Of a DNA stretch of 64,000 nucleotides, positions 54,681-63,014 are shown piece after piece. Both the position numbers and the translations under genes were made by a program. Each line of letters begins with the position of its first letter. Within the stretch, counting starts at the first letter, position 1. Source of the stretch: Oscillospiraceae bacterium (GTDB lineage Bacteria > Bacillota > Clostridia > Oscillospirales > Oscillospiraceae); the NCBI GenBank assembly GCA_017548065.1, contig JAFYNQ010000004.1:1-64000 (forward strand), in the 5' to 3' direction. The notes under the pieces are model-generated. The model was not told where the DNA came from. It saw nothing but the letters and a program-made list of their open reading frames with translations, and did no database searches.

Positions 54681-55358
54681 GTGAAGGTCACCTATATTCA
54701 TCACAGCGGTTTCCTCGTGGAAACAAAGCGTTTCTATTACCTGTTTGATTACGAAAGCGGCGCGCTGCCGGCAATGGACAGAAAAAAGCCTATCTTCGTG
54801 CTGTCCAGCCACAGCCACGCCGACCATTACAACCCCGAAACATTTTCTCTGCTGTCTGCCATGGGTATGCAGCAGGTGCAAGCTGTCTTATCCGACGATA
54901 TTGCAGTGCCTGCCGGTGTAAACACCTTGCAGGTAGCGCCGGGAAAGGAATACACCCTGGGAGAAAAGCAACGCCTGACCACCTTTCTCTCCACCGACCT
55001 GGGTGTTGCGTTTCTTCTGGAGGATGACGGGGCGCTTATTTACCATGCCGGCGACCTGAATGATTGGGTATGGGACGAGGAGACACCGGAATACAACCGG
55101 CAGATGACAGAAAATTATCACCGCCAGATCGCATTGCTGGCAGAGACGCTGCAGCATCGGGTCATTGACACCGCCTTCGTGGTACTGGATCCACGGCAGG
55201 AGGCAGACTATGACCGAGGTCTACTGCATTTCCTGGCGTATATTCCCGTGAAGGCAGTCTACCCAATGCATTATTGGGACGACCCCGGCATCATTGATAA
55301 GTTTATAAAGCAGCATCCCCGTTACAGCTTTGAAATACAACATACCGAAAAGAGGTAA
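54681..55358 (+). CDS. Metallo-beta-lactamase-fold hydrolase (UlaG-like)
   Basis: 225 residues from a GTG at 54681 with AAGGAGG 9 nt upstream. It has the MBL metal motif SHSHADHYN, a second metal-binding His/Asp in IYHAGDLNDW, and a late PMHYWDD His. It resembles L-ascorbate-6-phosphate lactonase/UlaG-like small hydrolases; the substrate is unknown. In an operon with nudC and gloA. Confidence 0.88.
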   Translation: MKVTYIHHSGFLVETKRFYYLFDYESGALPAMDRKKPIFVLSSHSHADHYNPETFSLLSAMGMQQVQAVLSDDIAVPAGVNTLQVAPGKEYTLGEKQRLTTFLSTDLGVAFLLEDDGALIYHAGDLNDWVWDEETPEYNRQMTENYHRQIALLAETLQHRVIDTAFVVLDPRQEADYDRGLLHFLAYIPVKAVYPMHYWDDPGIIDKFIKQHPRYSFEIQHTEKR

Positions 55359-55362
55359 TCCT

Positions 55363-55725
55363 ATGAAATTCAAAATGGTTCACGAAAACTACAATGTCAC
55401 AGACCTGGCAAGATCCCTTGCGTTCTACGAAAAAGCCCTGGGACTCCGTGAGGTCAGACGCATCAACGGCGACGGTTTTATCATCGTCTATGTAAGCTCC
55501 CCGGAAAATGATTTTGAGCTGGAGCTTACATGGCTGGAGGAGCATCACCAGGCATACGATCTGGGCGAGTGCGAATTCCACCTGGCCTTCCGCACCGATG
55601 ATTTTGACGCCGCCCACAAGCTCCACGAGGAAATGGGCTGCATCTGCTACGAAAATCCCGCCATGGGCATCTACTTCATCACCGACCCCGACGGCTACTG
55701 GCTGGAGATCGTTCCCACAAGATAA
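55363..55725 (+). CDS. gloA: Lactoylglutathione lyase / glyoxalase I (VOC family)
   Basis: 120 residues from the ATG at 55363; the ORF is also open upstream. VOC fold with two beta-alpha-beta-beta-beta units: metal His in FKMVHENYNV, Glu in FELELTW, second His in CEFHLAF and final Glu in GYWLEIVPTR. It converts methylglyoxal hemithioacetals to lactoyl-thiol. Last gene of the nudC cluster. Confidence 0.9.
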   Translation: MKFKMVHENYNVTDLARSLAFYEKALGLREVRRINGDGFIIVYVSSPENDFELELTWLEEHHQAYDLGECEFHLAFRTDDFDAAHKLHEEMGCICYENPAMGIYFITDPDGYWLEIVPTR

Positions 55726-55726
55726 A

Positions 55727-55766
55727 GAAAAAACCTGCTGCAAGCAAGCCTTGCAGCAGGTTTTTT
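55727..55766. terminator. Bidirectional terminator
   Basis: A 13-bp stem AAACCTGCTGCAA / TTGCAGCAGGTTT with T-runs outward on both sides, between gloA and the convergent CCA-adding enzyme gene. Confidence 0.93.
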
Positions 55767-55767
55767 G

Positions 55768-57822
55768 TTATTGGGAATTTTCCAGCAATTCTTTTGCTTT
55801 TTCCAGGAGGGCTTCTTTTTCGTTGGGGATGGCTTCGTCCAGCACCAGAGACAACAGGGTGTTCAGGCAATTACCGATCTGCAGACCGGGTGCCACACCC
55901 ATTTCCAGCAGGTCGCTGCCGCTCAATGCCAGGTCCTTCAGGGTCAGGCAATCGGATTCCTGCAACACTGTCTCCAGCAGTGCCTCACGAGGGGCATAGG
56001 CTGCATCCACCTCCGACTGCGCTGCGCCGGTGGCGGCAAAATCAGCTCGCTGCAGCGCCATAAGCGCCCTGACATCTGCTTCGCCCCACTTGCTTACCTT
56101 GCGGCGCATATGCTTTTTGTCCAGATCAAACAGATCCATATGATTCTGCACCAGGAACACCACACGGTCACGGAGCGCTGTGGGGGCTTTCAGCCGGGCA
56201 AGCACTGTCTTTGCCAGCTCGGCGCTGTACTCTGCGTGTCCGTAGAAATGACCGCAGCCGTTTTCATCCTCAGTATAGCAGTGGGTCTTGCCCACATCAT
56301 GCAGCAGCGCTGCCAGCCGCAGGTCGGCTTCCTTGGGCATCGCCGCCACGGTATGGGCGATATGGGTATACACATCAAAGCTGTGATGGGGGTTGTTTTG
56401 GGCAAAGTCCACGCAAGGTGTCAGCTCCGGGATCACCTGGGTCAGTATAGGACAATAACGAACAATGTCATCTGCTGTCACATGGGGCAGAAGTCCCAGC
56501 AGTTCTGTAAGAATCCGCTCTGCTGCCAGGTTATCCATCAGCTCCCGAAGGCGGAACATAGCTTCCAGGGTCTTCTTCTCCGGGGTCAATTGGAAACGCA
56601 CCGCAAAGCGAACACCACGCAGGATGCGCAGCGCATCCTCCCGAAACCGTGTCTCCGGCTCGCCCACAGCACGCAGGCACTTTTCCTTCAGGTCACGTCT
56701 GCCGCCGAAGGGATCTTCATAGCCACGCAGAGGAGAATACGCCATGGCATTGACGGTGAAATCCCGTCTGCCCAGGTCTTCTTCAATCTTATCTACAAAG
56801 GTTACCTCATCGGGGTGGCGGTTGTCGGTATACTCACCTTCTGTGCGGTAGGTTGTGATCTCATAGACCTCGCCGTCCATGACCACGCCCACAGTTCCGT
56901 GCTTTTCGCCGCTGTGTACCAGCTGATAAGCGCCGAATATCTCACAGATATCCTCCGGCTTTGCGCTGGTGCAAAGGTCATAGTCATGGGGCTTCCGTCC
57001 CAAAAGGTGGTCACGGACACAGCCGCCGACCACGTAGGCGGTAAAGCCTTTTTTCTCCAGCATTTCTATGCACTTCAGCACGTTTTCCGGCAGCACCATA
57101 GGGGGTTCTGTCTCCACCTTGGAGGGTGTACCAGCCAACGCTGTCCAAAGCACCATTGTTCGGTAAAACAGTGACACGTCGTCATTGAGAGCGACCATGC
57201 AGAAGAAGGCTGCGCCGTAATTGAAGAACAGATACTGTCCCGGCTTACCCTTTCCCATCGCCAGCGCTGCACGCTGGTAGGCGGTGATCATCAAAAACAC
57301 AAACGCCAGCAGCTGAGGCAAATACAGCTGCAGCTGGGGTTCAATGTTCCAGTTTCGATACCGAATAAGAAGCTGTATCGCAAAATATATGGTAATGACA
57401 CAGTGCGTATAGGGATTGGTAGGCTTGCCCTTTATTCTACAAATACCCTCCAGCACAAAACAGCCGGCTGCAAGCAGTGCAACCGCCAAAGCCGCAATGT
57501 AAATAACGCCGGTGGCGATGTCCTTCAGGTAAAAGCAGCTGCCCAGGACACCTGCCGCTGCCGCCAAATTGCCGAAGAAGCCCCAATACTTAGCGCCAAA
57601 ATACACATTACCTGTGTCCTTTTTCAGCATGGTCAGCAGGCAAATCAGCAAAACCAGCGGCACCAGCGCCAGCAGAATATAGCCGATCATATTTCCGGGA
57701 TGGGTCGCCGACAGCAAGCCGCCACGCTCCACCCCTTCCGCAAAATACCAATACCGCACAAGCATGGCTACAATGCCTGCGATCAGGGAAAATATAGGAA
57801 AAAATGAGATTTTGTTCTTCAT
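55768..57822 (-). CDS. CCA-adding tRNA nucleotidyltransferase fused to a multi-TM domain
   Basis: 684 residues in one uninterrupted frame. Residues 1-235 hold about seven hydrophobic segments (near 7-27, 44-67, 80-98, 103-125, 139-155, 165-182, 198-212), an unrecognised membrane domain. Residues 242-684 are a class-II CCA-adding enzyme: VVGGCVRD (GG 266-267), metal Asp pair D280-Y-D282, GEKHGTVGVV, the RRDFTVNAMAY and RFREDALRILRGVRFA motifs, then an HD domain (LLHDVGK). It adds or repairs the 3' CCA of tRNA. Stand-alone enzymes are soluble, about 450 residues. An internal start at Met242 has only a weakly placed GGTGGAG upstream, so the fusion looks real. Confidence 0.9.
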   Translation of the reverse strand: MKNKISFFPIFSLIAGIVAMLVRYWYFAEGVERGGLLSATHPGNMIGYILLALVPLVLLICLLTMLKKDTGNVYFGAKYWGFFGNLAAAAGVLGSCFYLKDIATGVIYIAALAVALLAAGCFVLEGICRIKGKPTNPYTHCVITIYFAIQLLIRYRNWNIEPQLQLYLPQLLAFVFLMITAYQRAALAMGKGKPGQYLFFNYGAAFFCMVALNDDVSLFYRTMVLWTALAGTPSKVETEPPMVLPENVLKCIEMLEKKGFTAYVVGGCVRDHLLGRKPHDYDLCTSAKPEDICEIFGAYQLVHSGEKHGTVGVVMDGEVYEITTYRTEGEYTDNRHPDEVTFVDKIEEDLGRRDFTVNAMAYSPLRGYEDPFGGRRDLKEKCLRAVGEPETRFREDALRILRGVRFAVRFQLTPEKKTLEAMFRLRELMDNLAAERILTELLGLLPHVTADDIVRYCPILTQVIPELTPCVDFAQNNPHHSFDVYTHIAHTVAAMPKEADLRLAALLHDVGKTHCYTEDENGCGHFYGHAEYSAELAKTVLARLKAPTALRDRVVFLVQNHMDLFDLDKKHMRRKVSKWGEADVRALMALQRADFAATGAAQSEVDAAYAPREALLETVLQESDCLTLKDLALSGSDLLEMGVAPGLQIGNCLNTLLSLVLDEAIPNEKEALLEKAKELLENSQ

Positions 57823-57852
57823 AAAAACGTCTCCGTAAACTGAATTATATTT

Positions 57853-57881
57853 ATTATAGCAAGCAATGCTGACGATTTCCA
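57853..57881 (-). promoter_or_regulatory. Promoter of the CCA-fusion gene
   Basis: TGGAAA (57876-57881), a 17-nt spacer and TATAAT (57853-57858) on the minus strand. Confidence 0.5.
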
Positions 57882-57902
57882 GTACTTTTACAAAATTTAG
57901 AC

Positions 57903-57931
57903 TTGTTTCCCATCAATTTCCTATGTATAAT
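57903..57931 (+). promoter_or_regulatory. Promoter of the PlsC-like gene
   Basis: TTGTTT (57903-57908), a 17-nt spacer and TATAAT (57926-57931). Confidence 0.6.
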
Positions 57932-57962
57932 AAGAAAAGATTTTTCTTTGGAGGCAAATACT

Positions 57963-58805
57963 ATGCTGATCGCTACCGTAAGCGCCCTCTCACTTTGTCT
58001 GTCGGCGCTGCTCTGTTTCTTTACCAACGCTTTTGATTCTCTCACCTGGCTTTGGGTGCTGCCCCTGGGCTTCCTGGGAAGCTTTCTGGTGTTAGCGGGC
58101 GTTTGGTTTCTCATGGTCTATTTTATGGCAAAGGCGGTAGACACAGAAAAAGAGATTGAAACAGACAGTCCTTTTTATCGTTGGGTCATCACCGTTACCG
58201 TACGGGCGCTGCTGACCATTCTGCGCATCCATGTTGACAGTGAGGGTCTCTCCAAGCTTCCCAAAGACGGACGTTTTCTTTTGGTGTGCAACCACCTCCA
58301 CGATACAGACCCTTTGATTTTGCTGAACGCCTTCCCCAAAAGTCAGATCGCTTTTATTTCCAAGCGTGAAAACGATGCAAAGTTTATTGTAGGCCCCTTC
58401 CTGCGGCGGATCCTTTGCCAGCCCATCAACCGTGAAAACGACCGTGAAGCCCTGAAGACCATTCTCAAGTGCATTTCCCTTCTGAAGGAAGACACTGTCT
58501 CCATCGGTGTTTTCCCCGAAGGCTACTGTAGCCAAGATCACCTGCTGCACCCCTTCCGTGGCGGTGTTTTCAAGATCGCACAGAAGGCAAACGTTCCCAT
58601 CGTGATCTGCACGCTGCAGGACACCTACCACATTTTCCGCAACATGAAGACCCTGACCCCCAGCAAGGTGAAGCTGCACCTGGTGGAGGTGATCCCTGCA
58701 GAAGACCTGGCAGGCCGCACCGCTGTGGACATTGCCCAGCAGGTACATGCCATTATGGCAAAAGACCTGGGGCCCGAGCTGGTGCTGCAGGAAGCAGAAC
58801 AATAA
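57963..58805 (+). CDS. plsC: 1-acyl-sn-glycerol-3-phosphate acyltransferase (PlsC-like)
   Basis: 280 residues from the ATG at 57963 after GGAGG; the earlier in-frame ATG lies in the promoter. Two N-terminal TM segments anchor it. The acyltransferase domain has the NHxxxxD motif (NHLHDTDP) and the acyl-acceptor motif FPEG. It makes phosphatidic acid. It could instead acylate another lysolipid. Confidence 0.9.
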   Translation: MLIATVSALSLCLSALLCFFTNAFDSLTWLWVLPLGFLGSFLVLAGVWFLMVYFMAKAVDTEKEIETDSPFYRWVITVTVRALLTILRIHVDSEGLSKLPKDGRFLLVCNHLHDTDPLILLNAFPKSQIAFISKRENDAKFIVGPFLRRILCQPINRENDREALKTILKCISLLKEDTVSIGVFPEGYCSQDHLLHPFRGGVFKIAQKANVPIVICTLQDTYHIFRNMKTLTPSKVKLHLVEVIPAEDLAGRTAVDIAQQVHAIMAKDLGPELVLQEAEQ

Positions 58806-58810
58806 AGCAC

Positions 58811-58846
58811 AAAGCTGCGACCTCTCCGGGGTCGCAGCTTTTATTT
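58811..58846 (+). terminator. Terminator of the PlsC-like gene
   Basis: A 12-bp stem AAAGCTGCGACC / GGTCGCAGCTTT then TATTTTAT. Confidence 0.9.
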
Positions 58847-58877
58847 TATCTTCCATAATTTTTTCTTATACCACCTA

Positions 58878-58906
58878 TTCACATTTGCTTATGAATGTGT
58901 TATAAT
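58878..58906 (+). promoter_or_regulatory. Promoter of the aminotransferase gene
   Basis: TTCACA (58878-58883), a 17-nt spacer and TATAAT (58901-58906). Confidence 0.65.
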
Positions 58907-58938
58907 GCCTTCTATATATTCAAGAAGGGGTGATCTTT

Positions 58939-60156
58939 GTGAGAACATTTCAAAAAGCAAACAAACTGGATAACGTGCTGTATGATGTCCGTGGCCCGGT
59001 GGTGGACGAAGCGGCGCGCATGGAAGAAATGGGCAAGCAGATTTTAAAGCTGAACATCGGCAATCCCGCTCCCTTCGGCTTTACCGCCCCGGAAGAGGTA
59101 CTGCTGGATATCCGCCACAACATTCCCGACAGCCAGGGCTACTCCGATTCCCGTGGCATTTTTGCCGCCCGGAAGGCCATTATGCAATATGCCCAGCTGA
59201 AAAATATTCCTAACGTTACCATGAAGGATATTTACACCGGCAACGGCGCCAGTGAGCTGATCCAGCTGTCCCTGCATGCGCTGCTGAACACCGGCGACGA
59301 GGTGCTGATCCCCAGCCCCGACTATCCGCTGTGGACTGCCTGCACCAACCTGGCAGGCGGCACCGCCGTTCACTACATCTGCGACGAACAATCCGACTGG
59401 TATCCAGATCTTGCAGACATTGAGAGCAAGATCACACCCAAGACAAAGGCCATCGTCATTATCAATCCCAACAACCCCACCGGTGCGCTCTATCCCAAGG
59501 AGCTGCTGGAGCGCATTGTGGACATTGCCCGTCGCCATCAGCTGATCATCTTCTCCGATGAAATTTATGACCGGCTGGTTATGGACGGACTTTCCCACGT
59601 GTCCATTGCCTCTCTTGCGCCGGATCTGTTTTGCGTGACCTTCAGCGGCTTGAGCAAGTCCCATATGGTCTGCGGCTTCCGTGTGGGCTGGATGATCCTC
59701 TCCGGCAACAAGGAGATCGCAAAGGACTATATTGACGGCATCAACATGCTGTCCAACATGCGCCTTTGCTCCAACGTTCCCGGACAATCCATTATCCAGA
59801 CTGCCCTGGGCGGTTACCAAAGTGTCAACGAATACATTATCCCCGGCGGACGTGTCTATGAGCAGCGTGAATTTATCTGCAATGCCCTGAATCAGATCCC
59901 CGGCATCAGTGTTGTAAAGCCCAAGGCTGCCTTCTACGTGTTCCCCAAAATTGACATCAAGAAATTCAACATCCATGATGATCAGCAGTTCGCCCTGGAC
60001 TTCCTTCGGGAGAAGCGGGTACTGATCGTACCCGGAAGCGGCTTCAACTGGGGTCCGCCGGACCATTTCCGTATTGTCTACCTCCCCCGCTGCGAGGTGC
60101 TGGGGCAGGCTATCGAAAAGCTGGGCGACTTCCTTTCCACCTACAAACAAAAATAA
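58939..60156 (+). CDS. alaA: Pyridoxal-phosphate aminotransferase (AlaA-like)
   Basis: 405 residues starting at the GTG at 58939, after AAGGGGTG; a GTG at 58930 is too close to the ribosome site. Class I/II aminotransferase: GNGASELI, NPNNPTGALY, SDEIYDRL, and the PLP Lys in SGLSKSHMVCGFRVGW. It best fits the AlaA group (glutamate-pyruvate transamination). Monocistronic. Confidence 0.9.
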   Translation: MRTFQKANKLDNVLYDVRGPVVDEAARMEEMGKQILKLNIGNPAPFGFTAPEEVLLDIRHNIPDSQGYSDSRGIFAARKAIMQYAQLKNIPNVTMKDIYTGNGASELIQLSLHALLNTGDEVLIPSPDYPLWTACTNLAGGTAVHYICDEQSDWYPDLADIESKITPKTKAIVIINPNNPTGALYPKELLERIVDIARRHQLIIFSDEIYDRLVMDGLSHVSIASLAPDLFCVTFSGLSKSHMVCGFRVGWMILSGNKEIAKDYIDGINMLSNMRLCSNVPGQSIIQTALGGYQSVNEYIIPGGRVYEQREFICNALNQIPGISVVKPKAAFYVFPKIDIKKFNIHDDQQFALDFLREKRVLIVPGSGFNWGPPDHFRIVYLPRCEVLGQAIEKLGDFLSTYKQK

Positions 60157-60187
60157 AAACAAGGGTGCTACAGCACCCTTGTTTTTC
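60155..60187. terminator. Bidirectional terminator
   Basis: A 14-bp stem AAAACAAGGGTGCT / AGCACCCTTGTTTT between the aminotransferase and the convergent carboxypeptidase gene. Confidence 0.92.
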
Positions 60188-60192
60188 GTTCT

Positions 60193-61350
60193 TTAATAGC
60201 CGATGGTCTCGTTAAACAGCTGCAGTGTGTCGGCGAAGCGGTCTTCTGCCTCCGGGCAGCCGAAGACGCCAATGATCAGCGTTCTTCCCTCATAGGTGAA
60301 GGCAGACAGCAGGCAGCTGCCGGCAGAGGGTGTCTGTCCGGTCTTCAGTCCGATGGCATGGGGACAGTAATAGGGACTTTGGGGATCAATAAGGGCATTG
60401 GTATTTTTCCATGTGACAGAACCGCTTTGCAGATTCACTCTGTCATTTGCCATGCCCGTATATTCCAGAAGCACCGGGTCCTGCACAGACAGTGCGCCCA
60501 GCAGTGCCAGGTCATCAAAGGAAGAATAGTGGTCTGCCTGATGGATGCCGTCGGGATTTGCAAAATGGGTGTTCAGCATGCCCAACGCCTTTGCCTGGCG
60601 GTTCATTTCCGTCACAAAGGTATTTACCGCATCTGCCACGGAAAGATTTTCCCCACCCATGGCTCGTCCTGCCTCCACAGCCAGCACATATGCCGCATCG
60701 TTGCCGCTGGGCAGCATCATGGCTTCAATCAGCTGACTGACCGTCAGACTGTCGCCCCTTTGGAGCTCCGCCACGGAAGAACCGGGATACACCATATCCA
60801 GGGCATCTCCCACAGTGACCAGCATATCCTTCCGCAGGCACTGGCCTGCCACATAGGCTGTAAACAGCTTGGTGATGCTGGCAGGATATACCTTCTCCCC
60901 CGTCTCCCCGGAGGCATTCACAAAGCCCTTCTCCGGGTCATACACAAAATACTGGGAGGCTGTCAGCTCTCTGTCCGCAGAGAAGGTCAGCCAACCGGCA
61001 TGGGATGTCGGTGCAGTATCCGCAGTCTGCTCCGTTGTCTCCGGGGGCAGCGCCTCTGCCTCCGGGGCTTTTGCCGGCTGATTTACCACCATACTCAAAA
61101 TCAGCAGCACTGCGGCAAGTCCGTACAGCAGCCAGGTAATGGGCTGCATACCCTTCGGCTCTCTGCGCCCCTTCTCACGCTGGCGCTTGCAGTAATCAAA
61201 ATAGCTCTTCGTCTGTAGCAGTGCCAACAGCAGCAGCAAAATTGCCGGGATCAAAAGCAGTACAGACCACACGCTGCCGCCCTTTGCGCCACAACCAGCC
61301 AAAGACAGCGCCAGCATTGCCGCACCGCTGAGAACAGTATATCGTTTCAT
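60193..61350 (-). CDS. D-alanyl-D-alanine carboxypeptidase, membrane-anchored
   Basis: 385 residues from the ATG at 61350 after AAAGAGGTGG. The N-terminus carries a lipobox-like LAGC (Cys20) followed, unusually, by two more TM segments (about 27-46 and 75-92). The low-molecular-weight PBP domain has SITK (SxxK), SGN (SxN) and KTGQTPSAG (KTG). It removes the terminal D-Ala of peptidoglycan stem peptides. Whether the Cys is really lipidated, or the protein is a polytopic anchor, is unclear. Confidence 0.9.
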   Translation of the reverse strand: MKRYTVLSGAAMLALSLAGCGAKGGSVWSVLLLIPAILLLLLALLQTKSYFDYCKRQREKGRREPKGMQPITWLLYGLAAVLLILSMVVNQPAKAPEAEALPPETTEQTADTAPTSHAGWLTFSADRELTASQYFVYDPEKGFVNASGETGEKVYPASITKLFTAYVAGQCLRKDMLVTVGDALDMVYPGSSVAELQRGDSLTVSQLIEAMMLPSGNDAAYVLAVEAGRAMGGENLSVADAVNTFVTEMNRQAKALGMLNTHFANPDGIHQADHYSSFDDLALLGALSVQDPVLLEYTGMANDRVNLQSGSVTWKNTNALIDPQSPYYCPHAIGLKTGQTPSAGSCLLSAFTYEGRTLIIGVFGCPEAEDRFADTLQLFNETIGY

Positions 61351-61420
61351 GAAACCACCTCTTTGCCTAGAGTATACCATTATTTCTTTCCCCAGGCAAC
61401 TTTTATTTCTTTTTTGGCAG

Positions 61421-61451
61421 CAAAAACGGGACGGCGCTTATGTCCGTCCCG
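61421..61451 (-). terminator. Terminator of the coaX transcript
   Basis: Stem CGGGACGG / CCGTCCCG with a U-run on the minus strand. Confidence 0.88.
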
Positions 61452-61461
61452 CTTGCAAGCT

Positions 61462-62232
61462 TTATGCCCGTTTATTCTTTTTATAGAGAATGTTCAGACC
61501 CTTCAGCAGAAGATCCTTTTCCAGGATCACCTTACGCTTACACAGCGGCGCAACAAACTGCGCCATGCCGCCGGTAGCGATCAGGGTAGCGCCGTGACCC
61601 AATTCCTCTTCCATTCGCTCCACAAGGCCGTCGATCATGGCGGCTGTGCCGTACATCACACCGCTTCGCATGCAGTCTGCGGTGTTCTTGCCGATCACCT
61701 TTTTCGGGGTGTCCAGGCTGATGCCCGTAAGCTGGGCCGCACGGTTGATCAGCGCATCCAGTGCGGTTTTTACACCGGGGATGATCACACCGCCCATATA
61801 AATATTATCCGGCTCAATGACCTCAATGGTGGTTGCGGTACCAAGATCCATCAAAAACAGCGGTGCTTTGTACTCTGCCAATGCCGCCACCGCAATGACG
61901 ATGCGGTCACTGCCCACCTGGGCAGGGTTATCCATCTGGATGTTCAGGCCGGTCTTCAGTCCCGGGCCTACCACCATAGGCTGTTTGCCGATGATCTTCA
62001 ACACACCGGTCTTCACAGAGTTAAACACCGGCGGCACAACGGAAGAAATAATGCAGTCCTGAATGTCATCCTTGCAGACACCGAAGGCCTCCAGCATATT
62101 CTTGATCTCCACACCGTACTGGTCGGAGGTTCGGGTGCGGTCGGTGGCAATACGTGCTTTGAACAGGATCTCATCGTCACGGATGCAGCCCATCACGATA
62201 TTGGTATTGCCGATGTCAATGGCAAGCAGCAT
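61462..62232 (-). CDS. coaX: Type III pantothenate kinase
   Basis: 256 residues. ASKHA fold: MLLAIDIGNTNIVMG (phosphate-1), DLGTATT (phosphate-2), and VIIPGVKTALDAL near the substrate site. It phosphorylates pantothenate, the first step of CoA synthesis, and differs from CoaA in needing K+. It follows an ECF S-component gene by 1 nt, and the two face coaBC. Confidence 0.96.
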   Translation of the reverse strand: MLLAIDIGNTNIVMGCIRDDEILFKARIATDRTRTSDQYGVEIKNMLEAFGVCKDDIQDCIISSVVPPVFNSVKTGVLKIIGKQPMVVGPGLKTGLNIQMDNPAQVGSDRIVIAVAALAEYKAPLFLMDLGTATTIEVIEPDNIYMGGVIIPGVKTALDALINRAAQLTGISLDTPKKVIGKNTADCMRSGVMYGTAAMIDGLVERMEEELGHGATLIATGGMAQFVAPLCKRKVILEKDLLLKGLNILYKKNKRA

Positions 62233-62233
62233 A

Positions 62234-62842
62234 TTATTCTCCTCCGATCAGCTTCAGCTTCTTCAGTGCTGTACAAACTGCGCCCACCACAACTGTAGCA
62301 GCCAGCATTTCCACCAGGGCATTGATGCCCACGAAGGTGGCAATAAACACCAGGACATTCCGTCCGGCGATCAGCTCCTGCAAATATTCCGTGTTGCCGA
62401 ACAGCAGCACCAGAGCTGCCATAAACAAGACCGTGTTCAGCAGCGCTGCGCAGAAGCCTGCCAGGTAAGCAGAGATGCGCAGGGGACGCTTCTCCAGCAG
62501 CCTGTATATCACGCCGGTCAAAAAGCCTGCCAGCACACGGGTAACCAGGCGCTGCACAATGGTCAGCACCGGGCTGATCTCAAACAAAATGACACCCATG
62601 GCACTGGTTCCGCCAATGCCCACGCACTGCAAGCAGCTGGTGATGCCAAACACTGCGCCAAGGAAAGCGCCGCCTCCCGGTCCCAACGCAACTGCGCCGA
62701 TGGCTACGGGGATCATGTTCAGGGAAATGGCCAGCGGGCCGATGTTCAGATATCCCAAAGGCGTATAGGACATGACCAGCAAAATACCGCTGAGCATAGC
62801 CAGCAGCACCAATTGTCTTGTGCCCATTTTTTTCGTTTTCAT
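62234..62842 (-). CDS. ECF transporter S component, probably pantothenate-specific
   Basis: 202 residues with five or six TM segments, the fold of ECF S components: LAMLSGILLVMSY, LGPGGGAFLGAVFGI and a lysine-rich C-terminus. Start after GGAGG. Cotranscription with coaX suggests pantothenate uptake (PanT-like). The ECF energising genes are not in the window. Confidence 0.85.
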   Translation of the reverse strand: MKTKKMGTRQLVLLAMLSGILLVMSYTPLGYLNIGPLAISLNMIPVAIGAVALGPGGGAFLGAVFGITSCLQCVGIGGTSAMGVILFEISPVLTIVQRLVTRVLAGFLTGVIYRLLEKRPLRISAYLAGFCAALLNTVLFMAALVLLFGNTEYLQELIAGRNVLVFIATFVGINALVEMLAATVVVGAVCTALKKLKLIGGE

Positions 62843-62910
62843 ATTCAGTTACCTCCTGCTGCCGTTTCGCCTCGGCGAATACAGCGCAATCTTGCCCCTT
62901 GGGGCAATTT

Positions 62911-62939
62911 CATTATACATAAAGCCAAATGTGATTTCA
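62911..62939 (-). promoter_or_regulatory. Promoter of the ECF S-component - coaX operon
   Basis: TTGAAA (62934-62939), a 17-nt spacer and TATAAT (62911-62916) on the minus strand. Confidence 0.75.
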
Positions 62940-62952
62940 AGAGATTTTTTAA

Positions 62953-62981
62953 CTTTACATGGCGCACTTTTCCGTCTATAA
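62953..62981 (+). promoter_or_regulatory. Promoter of coaBC
   Basis: TTTACA (62953-62958), a 17-nt spacer and TATAAT (62976-62981). Confidence 0.75.
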
Positions 62982-63014
62982 TAAAGAAAAGCAACCTTTT
63001 AAGGAGGACTCTCT

